A stretch of 64,000 nucleotides of DNA from Mycobacteroides chelonae CCUG 47445 (GCF_001632805.1 NZ_CP007220.1:2480001-2544000), one strand, 5' to 3'. Positions 1 through 9,332 are shown, numbered from the stretch's first letter. Notes: a model not told the origin generated them from the sequence alone. Program-made: numbers and translations.

Positions 1-1555
1 CCTGGCCGTGCTCGCGCATCCGCGTCTGCACGTAGATCTTCTCTGCCTGATCACGCGAGAAGGCCAGATCGAGTCGGTTGAGGAGGCCGGACGTGTGCCA
101 GCCGTCGAGCTCGTGCTCGTAGATGTAGTCGTGGTCCCGGTGCTGGTCACCGAAGAACAGCCAGTTGCGGCCGCTGGCACCGCGCTGCTCACGTTCTTGC
201 AGGAACGCCCGGAACGGTGCCACGCCGGTACCGGGTCCGACCATGATCATCGGCGCATCGTCATCGCTCGGGACCCGGAAGGACTTGTTGGGCTGCAGGA
301 AGATTCGGGCATTGCTGCCACGATCTGCCAAGAAGGTGGAACACACCCCGCCGCGTTCACGGCCCAAGCTTTGGTACCGGACACTGGCTACCGTCAAGTG
401 GATGCGCTCTGGGTGAGCCAATGCGCTGGAAGAGATCGAGTAGGCGCGGTGCTGTAGCGGTTTGAGCAGCCCCATGAACTCTTCCAGGCTTAGCGCATCC
501 CCGCCGATGCGCAGGATGTCGAGGATGTCCTTGCCGTACAGCCAGGCATCCAGCACCTCCTTGACACCACCCCGCAGTGCATGCGAGAACTCCTCGCTCT
601 CCGCCCGGCTTTCCACCTCGCTCAACAAGTCTCGTGACGGGGCGCTGATCTCGTAGCGTGTGCCCAGCAGTTCACCCAGGGGCTCACCGTCGACCAGGGT
701 CTCTGTGGAGACACGGAAGTGATCCGCGATCGCCGCTACCAGTGTCGGATCGTTCTCCGCGATGACCGCGAGCGCGTCGCCCGCCTCGTAGGTGATCCCG
801 CTGTCCGCGAGCGCGAACTCGAAGTGCCGGATCTCCTTGTCAGAGCCCGCGCGTGAGAGCAGCCGGTTGACCCGTACCTCTGCGGGAAACGGATTCTTGC
901 GGGTCCATCCGGAGCGCACCACGGTGCTTGGCGGGGGAGTTCCAGGGGTGCCGCTGGCTCCGGCCAGGGTGACCAGGCTCGCGACTGCGCCCTGGACCCA
1001 TTCGGCGGCCTGCGCCTCATAGTCGATGTCGCAGTCGGCGCGTCCGACCACCCGACTCGCACCGAGCTGTTCGAGCCGGGTGTCGATGAGCTTGCCTGCT
1101 TGACAGAAGCCGTCGTAACTGGTGTCGCCGAGGGCGAGCACACCGTAGGACACCCCTTCGAGGCGGGGCGCCAATGTTGAAGACAGTGCATCCCAGAACA
1201 GTTCGGCGTTATCGGGCATCTCGCCCTCGCCGTAGGTGGACGTGACGATGAGGACGTACTTCAGCCCGGCGAGCTGATCGAGCGCTATCTCCTCGAGGCC
1301 GCTGACCGTCACGTCGAACCCCTGAGCCTTGGCCGCGGCGGCAGCGTCACCCGCCACGATCTCGGCATTGCCGGTCTGGGTGCCGTACAGGATGCGCAGT
1401 GGCGGACGGGGAGCTGCGAGGTCTGCGGAGGCCGCCGGTGGTGGCGTTGCCAGGTTCATGGCGAGACGGGAGTGCAGTCCCGCCAGGAAGCCGGAGAGCC
1501 AGGCGCGCTGGTCCTCGTTGAATGGGGCGTCTTCGGGAATGTAGGCGATCTTCAT
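1..1555 (-). CDS. CysJ-like diflavin reductase, 3' end outside the window; likely electron donor to the adjacent glutamate synthase
   Basis: The reverse strand is open from an ATG at 1555 to the window edge (about 518 residues, first residues MKIAYIPEDA). An N-terminal spacer of about 50 residues precedes a flavodoxin domain (YGTQTGNAE, then TSTYGEGEMPDN and ALGDTSYDGFC). A cytochrome-reductase-type FAD domain (AYSISSS) and the NADPH domain (GPGTGVAPFRAFLQER) follow. This is the order of the sulfite reductase flavoprotein alpha subunit. Roughly the last 50-60 residues lie beyond the window. The start codon is only 7 nt after the stop of the upstream GltB-like gene, so the two are almost certainly one transcript, and no gltD is visible. 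By family the enzyme passes NADPH electrons through FAD and FMN to an acceptor; that the acceptor is the GltB-like protein is inferred from context. Confidence 0.88.
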   Translation of the reverse strand, partial: MKIAYIPEDAPFNEDQRAWLSGFLAGLHSRLAMNLATPPPAASADLAAPRPPLRILYGTQTGNAEIVAGDAAAAAKAQGFDVTVSGLEEIALDQLAGLKYVLIVTSTYGEGEMPDNAELFWDALSSTLAPRLEGVSYGVLALGDTSYDGFCQAGKLIDTRLEQLGASRVVGRADCDIDYEAQAAEWVQGAVASLVTLAGASGTPGTPPPSTVVRSGWTRKNPFPAEVRVNRLLSRAGSDKEIRHFEFALADSGITYEAGDALAVIAENDPTLVAAIADHFRVSTETLVDGEPLGELLGTRYEISAPSRDLLSEVESRAESEEFSHALRGGVKEVLDAWLYGKDILDILRIGGDALSLEEFMGLLKPLQHRAYSISSSALAHPERIHLTVASVRYQSLGRERGGVCSTFLADRGSNARIFLQPNKSFRVPSDDDAPMIMVGPGTGVAPFRAFLQEREQRGASGRNWLFFGDQHRDHDYIYEHELDGWHTSGLLNRLDLAFSRDQAEKIYVQTRMREHGQ

Positions 1556-1562
1556 GGCTTCT

Positions 1563-4500
1563 TCACGTGGTCTGAAGGGACGGTCCGGACAGGGCGACGA
1601 CAGGTAACGCTTGATGTGCGAACAGCTCTTCGAAGGAGGGCAGACGGCCGATCTTGTCCCGGTTTTTGTTGCTCTGGTACAGGATCCAGCCGTAGGTTCC
1701 CGGGCTGTCCATCGACAAGACGTTGCGTTGGCTCAGCGCCTCCTTGTAATCGTTGAGGCGCTTGTCCGCGATGAGCACGGCCAGGTCCTCATCGCTATGT
1801 CCGTCGATCGCCTCCCGTGCATACTTCTGCAGCTTCTGGATCAAGAAGAAGTCTTCGGTGAGTACGAGATTGCGCACCGCCTTGCCGATCCGGGGGTCGG
1901 TGACATCGGTGACGTTCGGCATTCTGGACAGCGCGAGCTGCTGGGCCATGTTCAGCACCGTGTAGGTGTTCAGCAGCGCGTACATCCCCTCGGTATCGGT
2001 GTCGCCATATGCGGGCACCGATCCTTCGAGGACATCGCGCTGGCTGCGGTAGGACTGCTTGAACTTGTGTACTTGATAGCCGGCCAGCGCGGCGGCCAGT
2101 TCGTCCAGCAATTCCTTGCGTGTCTTGCCTTGCAGAATGGCGTCGGAATCCTGGTACTGCAGCAGCGCCCGCGACATCGTGTAGACCAGGTGCTCTCGGG
2201 TTGTCTGCCAATCATCAAGCAGGGCTTGGCCTCTAGCTGATCCGGTGGCCGCCACATGCCATTGCAGCAGGATGCGTGCCGCGGCCTCGTGGAACGGGGC
2301 ATCGGTCACGGGCAGTACCAGCACCGAGTCGCTGCTGACCTTCGACGGCAGCTCGCCGTGTGGGTCGTACTGGTATAGGAAGCCGCCGCTCATCCCGTTC
2401 GCGACACCCTTGCCGAATCCGCCGATGTTGAGCACGGCACCATTGGTCATGTATTCACAAAGGAATTCGCCGACACCCTCGACCACCGCCGTTGCACCCG
2501 AGTTCCGAACCGCGAATCGGTCCCCGGCCTGGCCTTCCACGAAGAGCCGTCCGCCCGAAGCGCCGAAGAGAGCGAAGTTTCCGATCAGGACGTTGCCGCC
2601 CGGCGCTTCCGAACCACCGCCGGGTGAGCGCACGGTGATCGTGCCGCCGCAGGCGCTCTTACCGACTCCATCGTTGCAGGCGCCCGTGTGCATCAGCATC
2701 ATGCCGTCGTTGCAGAACACGCCGTAGCTCTGGCCTGCCGATCCCGTTGTGGTGATCGAGACGCTCTCGGGTAACAAGTAGCGACGGCCGCGTTCATCGA
2801 CGGCGACCGCAGATCCTTCTGCCCCTTGATAGTTGAGCATCCGCTCGATATCGATCGCGAGCTGGCCGCCGACGCTCTTGTTCTGGTTTGTCAGCTGTCT
2901 GGGTGGCAGTACCGTGCCGTCGAGGTCGAGCTGCTCGGTGAACGCATCGTCCACCGAGTAGTCCTTCTCCATGTACACCGGATTCTGGACTACGAATTCC
3001 TCTGCCACAGCCAGCATGCGGCGCAGATCGAGGGTGCCGATGCTCGATGGGTGATCCAGCAGATGTAGGAGGTCGCTGCGACCGCGCGCGTCACGCAGCG
3101 TCCGCAGGCCGAGCGTGGCCAGCAGCTCCCGCACTTCGTGCGCGATGTTCAGCAGATACTGGGCAAGTGCCCGAGGGTCACCTTCGAAGACCTCGGCGTT
3201 GGTCGTCAGCCCGGCCGGACATTTGATGTTGCAGTTCTTGGCCATGACGCACTTGAGCATCATCAGGGCGGTGGTCCCGAACTCGAAACTGTCCGCCCCC
3301 AGCAGCGCTGACTTGATGACGTCGCTGGCGGTCTGATGCGCGCCCGAGCACCGGAGCACAACCTTCTGCCGGATTCCATTGGCGCACAAAGCCTGATGCA
3401 CCTCGGCTACACCGATTTCCGCCGAGCGGCCCGCATACTTGAGGCTTGTCACGGCCGCCGCGCCGGTGCCACCGGTGTTGCCGGCGACATTGATGACATC
3501 GGCGCCGGCCTTGGCCACACCCACGGCAATAGTGCCGATGCCTTCCGAAGAAACCAGTTTCACGATCACCCGGACACGGGCCGCCTTGCAATCGTGGATC
3601 AGCTGCGCGAGGTCCTCGATGGAGTAGGTGTCGTGATGGGGCGGGGGAGAGACGAGTTCGACACCCGGGGTTCCTCCGCGCGCCGCGGCGATCTGAACGG
3701 TTACCTTCGGCGCTGGAAGCTGTCCGCCTTCACCGGGTTTGGCGCCCTGCCCGATCTTGATCTCCAGCTCCTGGAGCATCGGGTCGGCAAGATACCCCGC
3801 CCACACCCCGAAGCGCCCGGAGGCGAACTGCTTGATGCGGGAGCCGCGAATGGTGCCGTAACGGCTGATGTGCTCGCCGCCCTCGCCGCAGTTGGAGAGT
3901 CCGCCTACCAAGTTGGTCCCGTGGGCCACTGCCTCATGTGCCGGGGCTACCAACGCGCCGTGGCTCATGGCTCCCGATGTCAGCGTGGGGGTGATTTCAC
4001 TGGCCGGTTGTACTGCGGACAGGGGAACCGAATCCGGAGCCGTCCTGATCTTCGTCAGGTAGCTCGCTGCCTGGCCGGTCGCCTTCAGATGCAGCTCGTC
4101 GCCGATGATCTCCTGGCTGGTGATGTCAGCCCCGAACCGGACCCGAAGCGAGGCCGCCAGCGCCGCGAGCCGCTCGTGGGTGTGTGAGAGCCGCAGCACG
4201 AACTCGCCGTCGGCTTCCCGGCAGGACAGGCCACGCACCTGAAAGTCGTTGTTCCCGAACCGGGCGAATTGCCCCATTTCCCTGCGGAACTCGTTGGCGG
4301 TACGCACGAAATTCACATCAGCGGGCAGCGCCAGCACGTCCCGAAGCGCCGCTGGGCGCCGGGTGCGTTCCGTGTTCATCGCCCGGACAAAACTGCGGTA
4401 TCCCGGAGTGATATCGAAACTATCGACAGCGCGTGTGGGCAGCTCGTCAAAGCTGTTGTTGCGGTAAGCGCCGTCGTTCAGCCCGAACGCACCCTCAAGT

Positions 4501-6980
4501 TGGTGCAGCGGCAGCAGTCTGAGGTAGGTCGGGTCGGCCATGTCGGGATTTTCCGGGCGCGCTTCATCCCCGAACGAGATGGCTTCCTCGGTCATATCGA
4601 CGAACCCGCGTACCGCCGTGGTGCCGTATGAGTGGCCCGCGCCTTCGGCTCGCTCCTTGAACAGCCCCAGCAACGGAACGTCTTTCTCCCCGGTCACCGC
4701 CAGTGCGCGCGCATGCCAGTCGGCGACAGCCGTTGCGAGAGTGGAGAAACCGACACCGGCGACCGGCGACACGACATTGGGGAAGTACCTGTGCAACACC
4801 GGATCAGAGGTATCGAGGTAGTTCGGCTCGAAGAACTCACCGCCGATGTAACTCTCGACGGTACATAGGCCCACGCGGCCCATCGTCTTCATCAGTGACT
4901 TCTCGGCCGCCTTGGCGAAATGCTTGAACGCCTTGTCGGCATCGGCACCGTACTTCTCCTCGGCCCGCATCTGCACGGCCAGCGGGTACACCGCCGACGC
5001 GCCGAATCCCAGCACCGCGGCCACGTGGTGCGAGGAACACAGTTGTCCACTCTCGGCGATCAACGAAACGCGCAGCCGTAGGCCCTCTTCGATCAGCCGC
5101 TGGTTGATAGCGGAGATGACGATGATGAGGGGCATTGCGGCACGGTCACTGGAGACATGGCGGTCGGAGATCACCGCAATGCCGCCGGACTCCCGCGCGA
5201 ATTGCTCTACCGCATCGCATAGTTCATCGATGGCCCGCACGATTCGATCGGCGTTGGATGCCGGGTCGGAGAGCTCGATGCGATAGCGCATCCCAAAACG
5301 CCGGACCGGGGTGTCCTGCTGCTCGCGGATCTTGAGCATGTCGAGGTGGGTCAGGATGGGGGAGGGCACCACGATCTGCGGTGCGGGCTGCGCCCCGCTG
5401 TTGGGCTTTGCGCCGAGCGCGACACGCAAGGTCATTCCATCGGCTTCGCGGATGGAATCCAGTGGCGGGTTGGTCACCTGGGCGAACCGCTGCGAGAAGT
5501 ATTTCGCAACGCCGCCTTCCTGATTGGAGAGGGCGTTGATGGCCGCGCCATAGCCCATCGCGGAGATCTTCTCCTGGCCGGTCGCCAGCATCGGATCCAT
5601 GAGGAACTTGAAGCTTTCCTGGTTCAGCGAGTACGCCACGTACCGCTGGTGGCGGTCGAGGTCGCCGTCGTATCGTGCCGGCGAGCCCTGGCCCGCGGGG
5701 GGAACATGGGGTAGGTCCGCGATGTTCACGCGGGCCTGCGCCAGCATGGCGGGGTAGTCATGGCACGCGGCAAGTTTTTCGAGAGCCTCGATGGTTCCGT
5801 AGGAACGGCCTTCGGCGTGGTCGTAATAGCGCATGCCGCCGGCCTCGATGCGGCCTCGCTCGATCACCGTATCGGGGTCGAAGTAGATCTGCCCGGCCTC
5901 AGACATCACTCCGAGGTACTCGGCCGTCTCCACGGTGCGTAATGGCCTGAGCCCAAGCCGGTCCAGGCGTGCGCCGATGATGTTGCCGTCACCGAAGATC
6001 AATGCGGCCGGGCCGTCATTCTTTTCCTCGTAGAGGCTGAAGTATTCGAGCATCGCCGTTACACCGGGCGAGAGTGTTGTGTCGTTCTCCCATGCGGGCG
6101 GCATCATCGCAACAACGGCGGTGACGAGGTCGAGATCGTCCTCAAGCACCCGGCTCTGCAGGGTCTGATCCAGTCGACAACTGTCGGATTGCCCCACCGG
6201 GCGAATGATGGCCCGGTTACGGGCCAACGCAATCGCATTCTCGGACAAGCGATTCTTCTTGTCCGTATTGAGCTCGCCATTGTGCGCCATCAGCCGGAAC
6301 GGCTGAGCCATGGTCGCATTCGGTGCGGTGTTGGTGGAGAACCTGGTGTGGAAGAACATCGAATGTACTTCCATCCGAGGATCGGACAGGTCGCTGAAGT
6401 ACGGCACCACCTCGTTGGAGTTCAGGCGTCCCTTGAGGACTTGCGTGTGCGTGCTGAGCGAGAGTGGGTAGAGCCCAAGCAGTTCGGGGCGGGTGTAGGC
6501 CACGGCCTCGATCGCCATGAGTGCCTCATGGGTCTTGCGTTCGGAATCGGAACGGAACACCCATTGCCGAATCGGCAGCTGGTACTTGACGGCGGCAGGG
6601 CGAATCGCCTCATTGTCCACCGGTACATCCCGTGTGAGCAGGATCGTGAATCCCTGTGCCCGCAGTGCCTGTTCGATGACCGCCTCGGCCTCGGGATGAA
6701 ATGCCGGATCGGTGGGTAGGAAGAAGTTGCCCACCCCGAACTGGCCCGGCAGCAAGTCAGGATCGCCGGTTAGCTCGGAGAAGAAGCGCAAGGAAAGGTC
6801 CATGTTCACGCCAGCGCCATCACCGACGCCCTCGGAAGACATTCCTCCTCGGTGCGGCACGGCACAGAGTGCTTCGTGGAGCTTGCGCACGACATCGTGT
6901 GTCTGGATGCCGTCTTTGCGGGTCAGGAAGCCGACACCGCAGCTATTTTTCTCCTGGCTCTGGTCATACAGCCCGTTCAG
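1563..6980 (-). CDS. gltB: Glutamate synthase large-subunit-like protein (GltB family) with extended C-terminus; apparent CTG start
   Basis: About 1805 residues if translation begins at the CTG at 6980. The N-terminal class II glutamine amidotransferase has its catalytic cysteine in SCGVGF around residue 14. A central domain, an FMN-binding synthase domain (SGAMSHGALV, GEGGEHISRYG, KPGEGGQLPAPKV) and a GXGXG glycine-rich beta helix (GNVLIGNFALFGASGG) follow. A cysteine cluster, KCVMAKNCNIKCP, matches the 3Fe-4S site, with C-x5-C-x3-C spacing instead of the C-x5-C-x4-C I recall for E. coli GltB. About 250 residues after the beta helix are extra compared with the usual ~1500-residue subunit. 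The conventional GTG at 6890 would delete the catalytic cysteine. It is followed by a diflavin reductase instead of GltD. Family reaction: glutamine plus 2-oxoglutarate to two glutamates; an atypical glutamate synthase is my reading. Confidence 0.88.
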   Translation of the reverse strand: MNGLYDQSQEKNSCGVGFLTRKDGIQTHDVVRKLHEALCAVPHRGGMSSEGVGDGAGVNMDLSLRFFSELTGDPDLLPGQFGVGNFFLPTDPAFHPEAEAVIEQALRAQGFTILLTRDVPVDNEAIRPAAVKYQLPIRQWVFRSDSERKTHEALMAIEAVAYTRPELLGLYPLSLSTHTQVLKGRLNSNEVVPYFSDLSDPRMEVHSMFFHTRFSTNTAPNATMAQPFRLMAHNGELNTDKKNRLSENAIALARNRAIIRPVGQSDSCRLDQTLQSRVLEDDLDLVTAVVAMMPPAWENDTTLSPGVTAMLEYFSLYEEKNDGPAALIFGDGNIIGARLDRLGLRPLRTVETAEYLGVMSEAGQIYFDPDTVIERGRIEAGGMRYYDHAEGRSYGTIEALEKLAACHDYPAMLAQARVNIADLPHVPPAGQGSPARYDGDLDRHQRYVAYSLNQESFKFLMDPMLATGQEKISAMGYGAAINALSNQEGGVAKYFSQRFAQVTNPPLDSIREADGMTLRVALGAKPNSGAQPAPQIVVPSPILTHLDMLKIREQQDTPVRRFGMRYRIELSDPASNADRIVRAIDELCDAVEQFARESGGIAVISDRHVSSDRAAMPLIIVISAINQRLIEEGLRLRVSLIAESGQLCSSHHVAAVLGFGASAVYPLAVQMRAEEKYGADADKAFKHFAKAAEKSLMKTMGRVGLCTVESYIGGEFFEPNYLDTSDPVLHRYFPNVVSPVAGVGFSTLATAVADWHARALAVTGEKDVPLLGLFKERAEGAGHSYGTTAVRGFVDMTEEAISFGDEARPENPDMADPTYLRLLPLHQLEGAFGLNDGAYRNNSFDELPTRAVDSFDITPGYRSFVRAMNTERTRRPAALRDVLALPADVNFVRTANEFRREMGQFARFGNNDFQVRGLSCREADGEFVLRLSHTHERLAALAASLRVRFGADITSQEIIGDELHLKATGQAASYLTKIRTAPDSVPLSAVQPASEITPTLTSGAMSHGALVAPAHEAVAHGTNLVGGLSNCGEGGEHISRYGTIRGSRIKQFASGRFGVWAGYLADPMLQELEIKIGQGAKPGEGGQLPAPKVTVQIAAARGGTPGVELVSPPPHHDTYSIEDLAQLIHDCKAARVRVIVKLVSSEGIGTIAVGVAKAGADVINVAGNTGGTGAAAVTSLKYAGRSAEIGVAEVHQALCANGIRQKVVLRCSGAHQTASDVIKSALLGADSFEFGTTALMMLKCVMAKNCNIKCPAGLTTNAEVFEGDPRALAQYLLNIAHEVRELLATLGLRTLRDARGRSDLLHLLDHPSSIGTLDLRRMLAVAEEFVVQNPVYMEKDYSVDDAFTEQLDLDGTVLPPRQLTNQNKSVGGQLAIDIERMLNYQGAEGSAVAVDERGRRYLLPESVSITTTGSAGQSYGVFCNDGMMLMHTGACNDGVGKSACGGTITVRSPGGGSEAPGGNVLIGNFALFGASGGRLFVEGQAGDRFAVRNSGATAVVEGVGEFLCEYMTNGAVLNIGGFGKGVANGMSGGFLYQYDPHGELPSKVSSDSVLVLPVTDAPFHEAAARILLQWHVAATGSARGQALLDDWQTTREHLVYTMSRALLQYQDSDAILQGKTRKELLDELAAALAGYQVHKFKQSYRSQRDVLEGSVPAYGDTDTEGMYALLNTYTVLNMAQQLALSRMPNVTDVTDPRIGKAVRNLVLTEDFFLIQKLQKYAREAIDGHSDEDLAVLIADKRLNDYKEALSQRNVLSMDSPGTYGWILYQSNKNRDKIGRLPSFEELFAHQALPVVALSGPSLQTT

Positions 6981-6992
6981 CCGATTCTCCTC
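6978..6992 (-). promoter_or_regulatory. Shine-Dalgarno and CTG start of the GltB-like gene
   Basis: On the reverse strand GAGGAG (6992-6987) is followed by a 6-nt spacer and CTG (6980-6978), in frame with the GltB-like ORF. Between the in-frame TAA at about 7125 and the catalytic Cys codon there is no in-frame ATG, GTG or TTG. CTG at 6980 has ideal ribosome-binding spacing and gives a normal-length N-terminus ahead of SCGVGF. Confidence 0.6.
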
Positions 6993-7122
6993 ACCCAGCG
7001 CCGCGCACGGCGTATCCAGCGTGTGACGTTGGGTTTCTCGTTCGTTGAGCGAACCCGCCCTGACCAGTGCTCCGCATGGTCGCGACCTGGCAGACGCCGG
7101 TTCCCCGGCTCCTGGGGTCAGT

Positions 7123-7141
7123 TAAACCAAGCCTAGCCTAA
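7123..7141 (-). promoter_or_regulatory. Possible IdeR/DtxR-type iron box upstream of the GltB-like gene
   Basis: Read on the reverse strand the 19-mer begins TTAGGCTAGGC, matching 10 of the first 11 positions of the mycobacterial iron box (TTAGGTTAGGC...). The right half is degenerate, for about 13 of 19 overall. It lies 143 nt upstream of the apparent CTG start. Half-site quality makes this weak. Confidence 0.25.
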
Positions 7142-7266
7142 GTCGATGAGGTCTGATAGTCAGCGGGATATTCGTCACACCGACGATCAGACCTAGCAAG
7201 CGTGCCGACGCTTCAATGGACCGGCCGCCACTTCCCATTATGAGGCAGCGGCGGGAAAATCGCCGG

Positions 7267-7599
7267 TCAGTAGTTATTGCAGGAGCTGGCGACCTGGTTG
7301 ATCAGGACGGTGTACTCCTGAACGGCCGGCATGCCCCGTACCTCGTTGACCATCTGCTGGCGCTTCACCTTCGGCGATGCCACGAACTGCTGCAGCCAGG
7401 CACCGGCGATCGGATTCGCGTTCACCTGTTGTGCTGCCGCGGGCGACTGCTGGTTCAGTGCCGCCATGATCTGCGGGTACGTGCATGTCGTGTTGACGAT
7501 GGCCGTCACATCCGGGTCGGCGGATGCGATTCCACCACCTGCGAACAGCGACAATGCCATTGCGCCAGAACCAACAATCAATTTCGCCGTCAAGGGCAT
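7267..7599 (-). CDS. Secreted hemophore-related protein
   Basis: A 110-residue protein with a Sec signal peptide (hydrophobic core then GIASADPD), so the mature part starts near residue 28. The remainder is small, helical and has a cysteine pair (CTYP near the mature N-terminus and SSCNNY at the C-terminus). It shows the layout of the mycobacterial hemophore-related family (Rv0203-like): conserved C-x-YP, then a repeated Ala/Gln-rich helical core. Members are proposed to carry haem outside the cell. The ATG at 7599 has a purine-rich GGAAGG upstream. It follows the GltB divergon region but is separately transcribed. A second family member is at 39196-39516. Haem binding cannot be read from sequence alone. 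Confidence 0.72.
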   Translation of the reverse strand: MPLTAKLIVGSGAMALSLFAGGGIASADPDVTAIVNTTCTYPQIMAALNQQSPAAAQQVNANPIAGAWLQQFVASPKVKRQQMVNEVRGMPAVQEYTVLINQVASSCNNY

Positions 7600-7804
7600 T
7601 CTCGTCTACCTTCCACCAGTTCCCCCGACGTCCATATCGACAGTCGGCGAGATTCCGTTACGCACAACGCTAGCAGGATCATCAGAGTCCTTAGTCATGC
7701 TATCTACCGGCAGGTGAGCTCCAAATGGAAGCTCTACCAACACGAATGACACGTCGATGACGTGATGAAGCACACTTTTGTATGGGCGAAAGTCACTGAT
7801 AGTC

Positions 7805-7817
7805 GGGCTTTTGGCCC
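7805..7817 (+). promoter_or_regulatory. Weak DosR-like palindrome upstream of the universal stress gene
   Basis: GGGCTTTTGGCCC is a GGG/CCC dyad 73 nt before the universal stress protein ATG and resembles the core of DosR boxes (GGGACTWWAGTCCC). It is one base shorter and lacks the A after GGG. It is listed only because universal stress genes are typical DosR targets. The rest of the 290-nt gap 7600-7889 shows nothing else I recognise. Confidence 0.2.
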
Positions 7818-7889
7818 ATGGCTACTGCGCCGGGCGGCCAATAGTGTCGGGGAGGAGGAGCAGAGCCGCCCTATCGCATCGGAGGAGCC

Positions 7890-8774
7890 ATGACCACCAC
7901 GACACCCAACCCCCACATTCTTGTTGGTGTCGACGGATCGACATCGGCGCTCCACGCCCTGACGTGGGCAGGAGCCGAGGCCCAGCAGCGGAATCTGCCG
8001 CTGACGTTGGTCCACGCCGTCGATCACAGCAGCTTCGGACAGGGCTACAACCTCGGGGCATCGGCGAGCTTCTTTGATCACCTGGACACCGATGGTGCCG
8101 AGTTCCTCAGTCAGGCCAAGGACCACGTCTACGCGCTGTTCCCGAATGTCGAAGTGTCCACGGTCAAGGCGGCGGGTAAACCCGTCGCGATCCTCGTCGA
8201 GTTGTCCCGAAACGCTGTCATGACGGTGCTCGGATCCAGCGGGCTCGGCGGATTCACCGGCATGATGGCCGGCTCGGTATCGGTGTCGCTGACCGCGAAG
8301 GGGCACAGTCCGGTTGTCGTGGTGAGAGAAGCGGCAGGACCGGCAGGGCCGGTTGTCGTGGGAGTCGCCGACTCCGATTCCAGCGACGGCGCGCTTGCCT
8401 GGGCGTTCGAGGAGGCCTCGATGCGACACGCCGAGCTGGTGGCGGTGCATGTCTGGAACAACATTCCGCCGGGGTACGTCTACGCCTACACCGCGTGGAG
8501 CGCCGTCGATTCCACCACGGAGGAACGGCGTCAGGAACAGATTCTTGCCGAGCGTCTGTCCGGCTGGCAGGAGAAGCACCCGGACGTACCGGTCCGGCGC
8601 GTTCTCGCGATCGGGCATCCTGCCGACGTCCTGCTCCGCGCATCAGAGGGCGCGCAGTTGATCGTCACGGGAAGCCGCGGCCGTGGTGACGTCGCGGGAT
8701 TCTTCCTCGGATCCACCAGCCATGCGCTGATTCACAAGGCTGCTTGCCCGGTGCTGGTGACACCGCGGCCGTAG
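7890..8774 (+). CDS. Universal stress protein, tandem UspA domains
   Basis: A 294-residue protein with two UspA domains. The first starts at about residue 9 with ILVGVDGSTSALHAL and ends with a GSSGLGGFTGMMAGSVS nucleotide-binding loop. The second starts at VVVGVADSDSSDGAL (about residue 155) and ends with GSRGRGDVAGFFLGSTS then CPVLV. G-2x-G-9x-G(S/T) ATP-binding loops are visible in both halves. The ATG has a strong GGAGG upstream. Length and architecture match the tandem-domain mycobacterial Usp proteins linked to hypoxic and stationary-phase survival. The DUF1802 gene follows 9 nt later and is probably co-transcribed. The cellular target is unknown. Confidence 0.93.
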   Translation: MTTTTPNPHILVGVDGSTSALHALTWAGAEAQQRNLPLTLVHAVDHSSFGQGYNLGASASFFDHLDTDGAEFLSQAKDHVYALFPNVEVSTVKAAGKPVAILVELSRNAVMTVLGSSGLGGFTGMMAGSVSVSLTAKGHSPVVVVREAAGPAGPVVVGVADSDSSDGALAWAFEEASMRHAELVAVHVWNNIPPGYVYAYTAWSAVDSTTEERRQEQILAERLSGWQEKHPDVPVRRVLAIGHPADVLLRASEGAQLIVTGSRGRGDVAGFFLGSTSHALIHKAACPVLVTPRP

Positions 8775-8783
8775 TCTCGATAT

Positions 8784-9332
8784 GTGACCACCGCGCTGAA
8801 GGAATGGAGCGCGGCGGTGCATGCCCTGCTCGACGGCCGACAGCAGATTCTGCTGCGCAAGGGCGGAATTCACGAGAAGCGTTTCACTCTTGCCGATTCC
8901 CGGTTCCTGCTCTTCCCGACGATCGTGCACGGCCACGCCGAACGAGTGCGACCGGAACACCATGACGTGCTCGAGCGTGCCGCCACCGATAGCACCGAAA
9001 CCGACGTTGTGGTGCGGGCCGGGGCCGAGGTCGTCGCGGCGATCGAGGTCAATCGGCCCGAGGCGCTCGAAGAGATTGCGTCGCTGCATATCTGGACAGC
9101 CGAATCCATTCGCGAGGACCGCGTGGATTTCCGGCCCAAACATCGGCTGACGGTGTTGGTGGTGCGTGCGTACCCGTTGGTCACGCCTGTGAGAATTCCC
9201 CGCGATGACAGACACGTCGGCTGCACCAGCTGGGTGCAGCTCGAGGTCAATCCGCGGTGGGGCACACCGGTGCATACGGAAGGAACACTCGCCGAGGTCA
9301 CTCAGCGAGTCCGCGACTCTGTAGGTGCGTGA
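8784..9332 (+). CDS. DUF1802 family protein
   Basis: A 182-residue soluble protein starting at GTG 8784, 9 nt after the Usp gene. The N-terminal half carries the DUF1802 hallmark: LLRKGGIHEKRF, then RFLLFPTIVHGHAERV. No signal peptide or membrane segment is seen. The function of the family is unknown. Its proximity to the stress protein suggests co-expression. Its last 31 nt overlap the 3' end of the convergent membrane-protein gene, so the termini are antisense to each other. Confidence 0.75.
   Translation: MTTALKEWSAAVHALLDGRQQILLRKGGIHEKRFTLADSRFLLFPTIVHGHAERVRPEHHDVLERAATDSTETDVVVRAGAEVVAAIEVNRPEALEEIASLHIWTAESIREDRVDFRPKHRLTVLVVRAYPLVTPVRIPRDDRHVGCTSWVQLEVNPRWGTPVHTEGTLAEVTQRVRDSVGA

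Noticed and set aside
1563..6890. GTG at 6890 as start of the glutamate synthase gene
   Set aside because: It would remove the catalytic Cys motif SCGVGF, which is encoded in frame upstream and preceded by an RBS and CTG.
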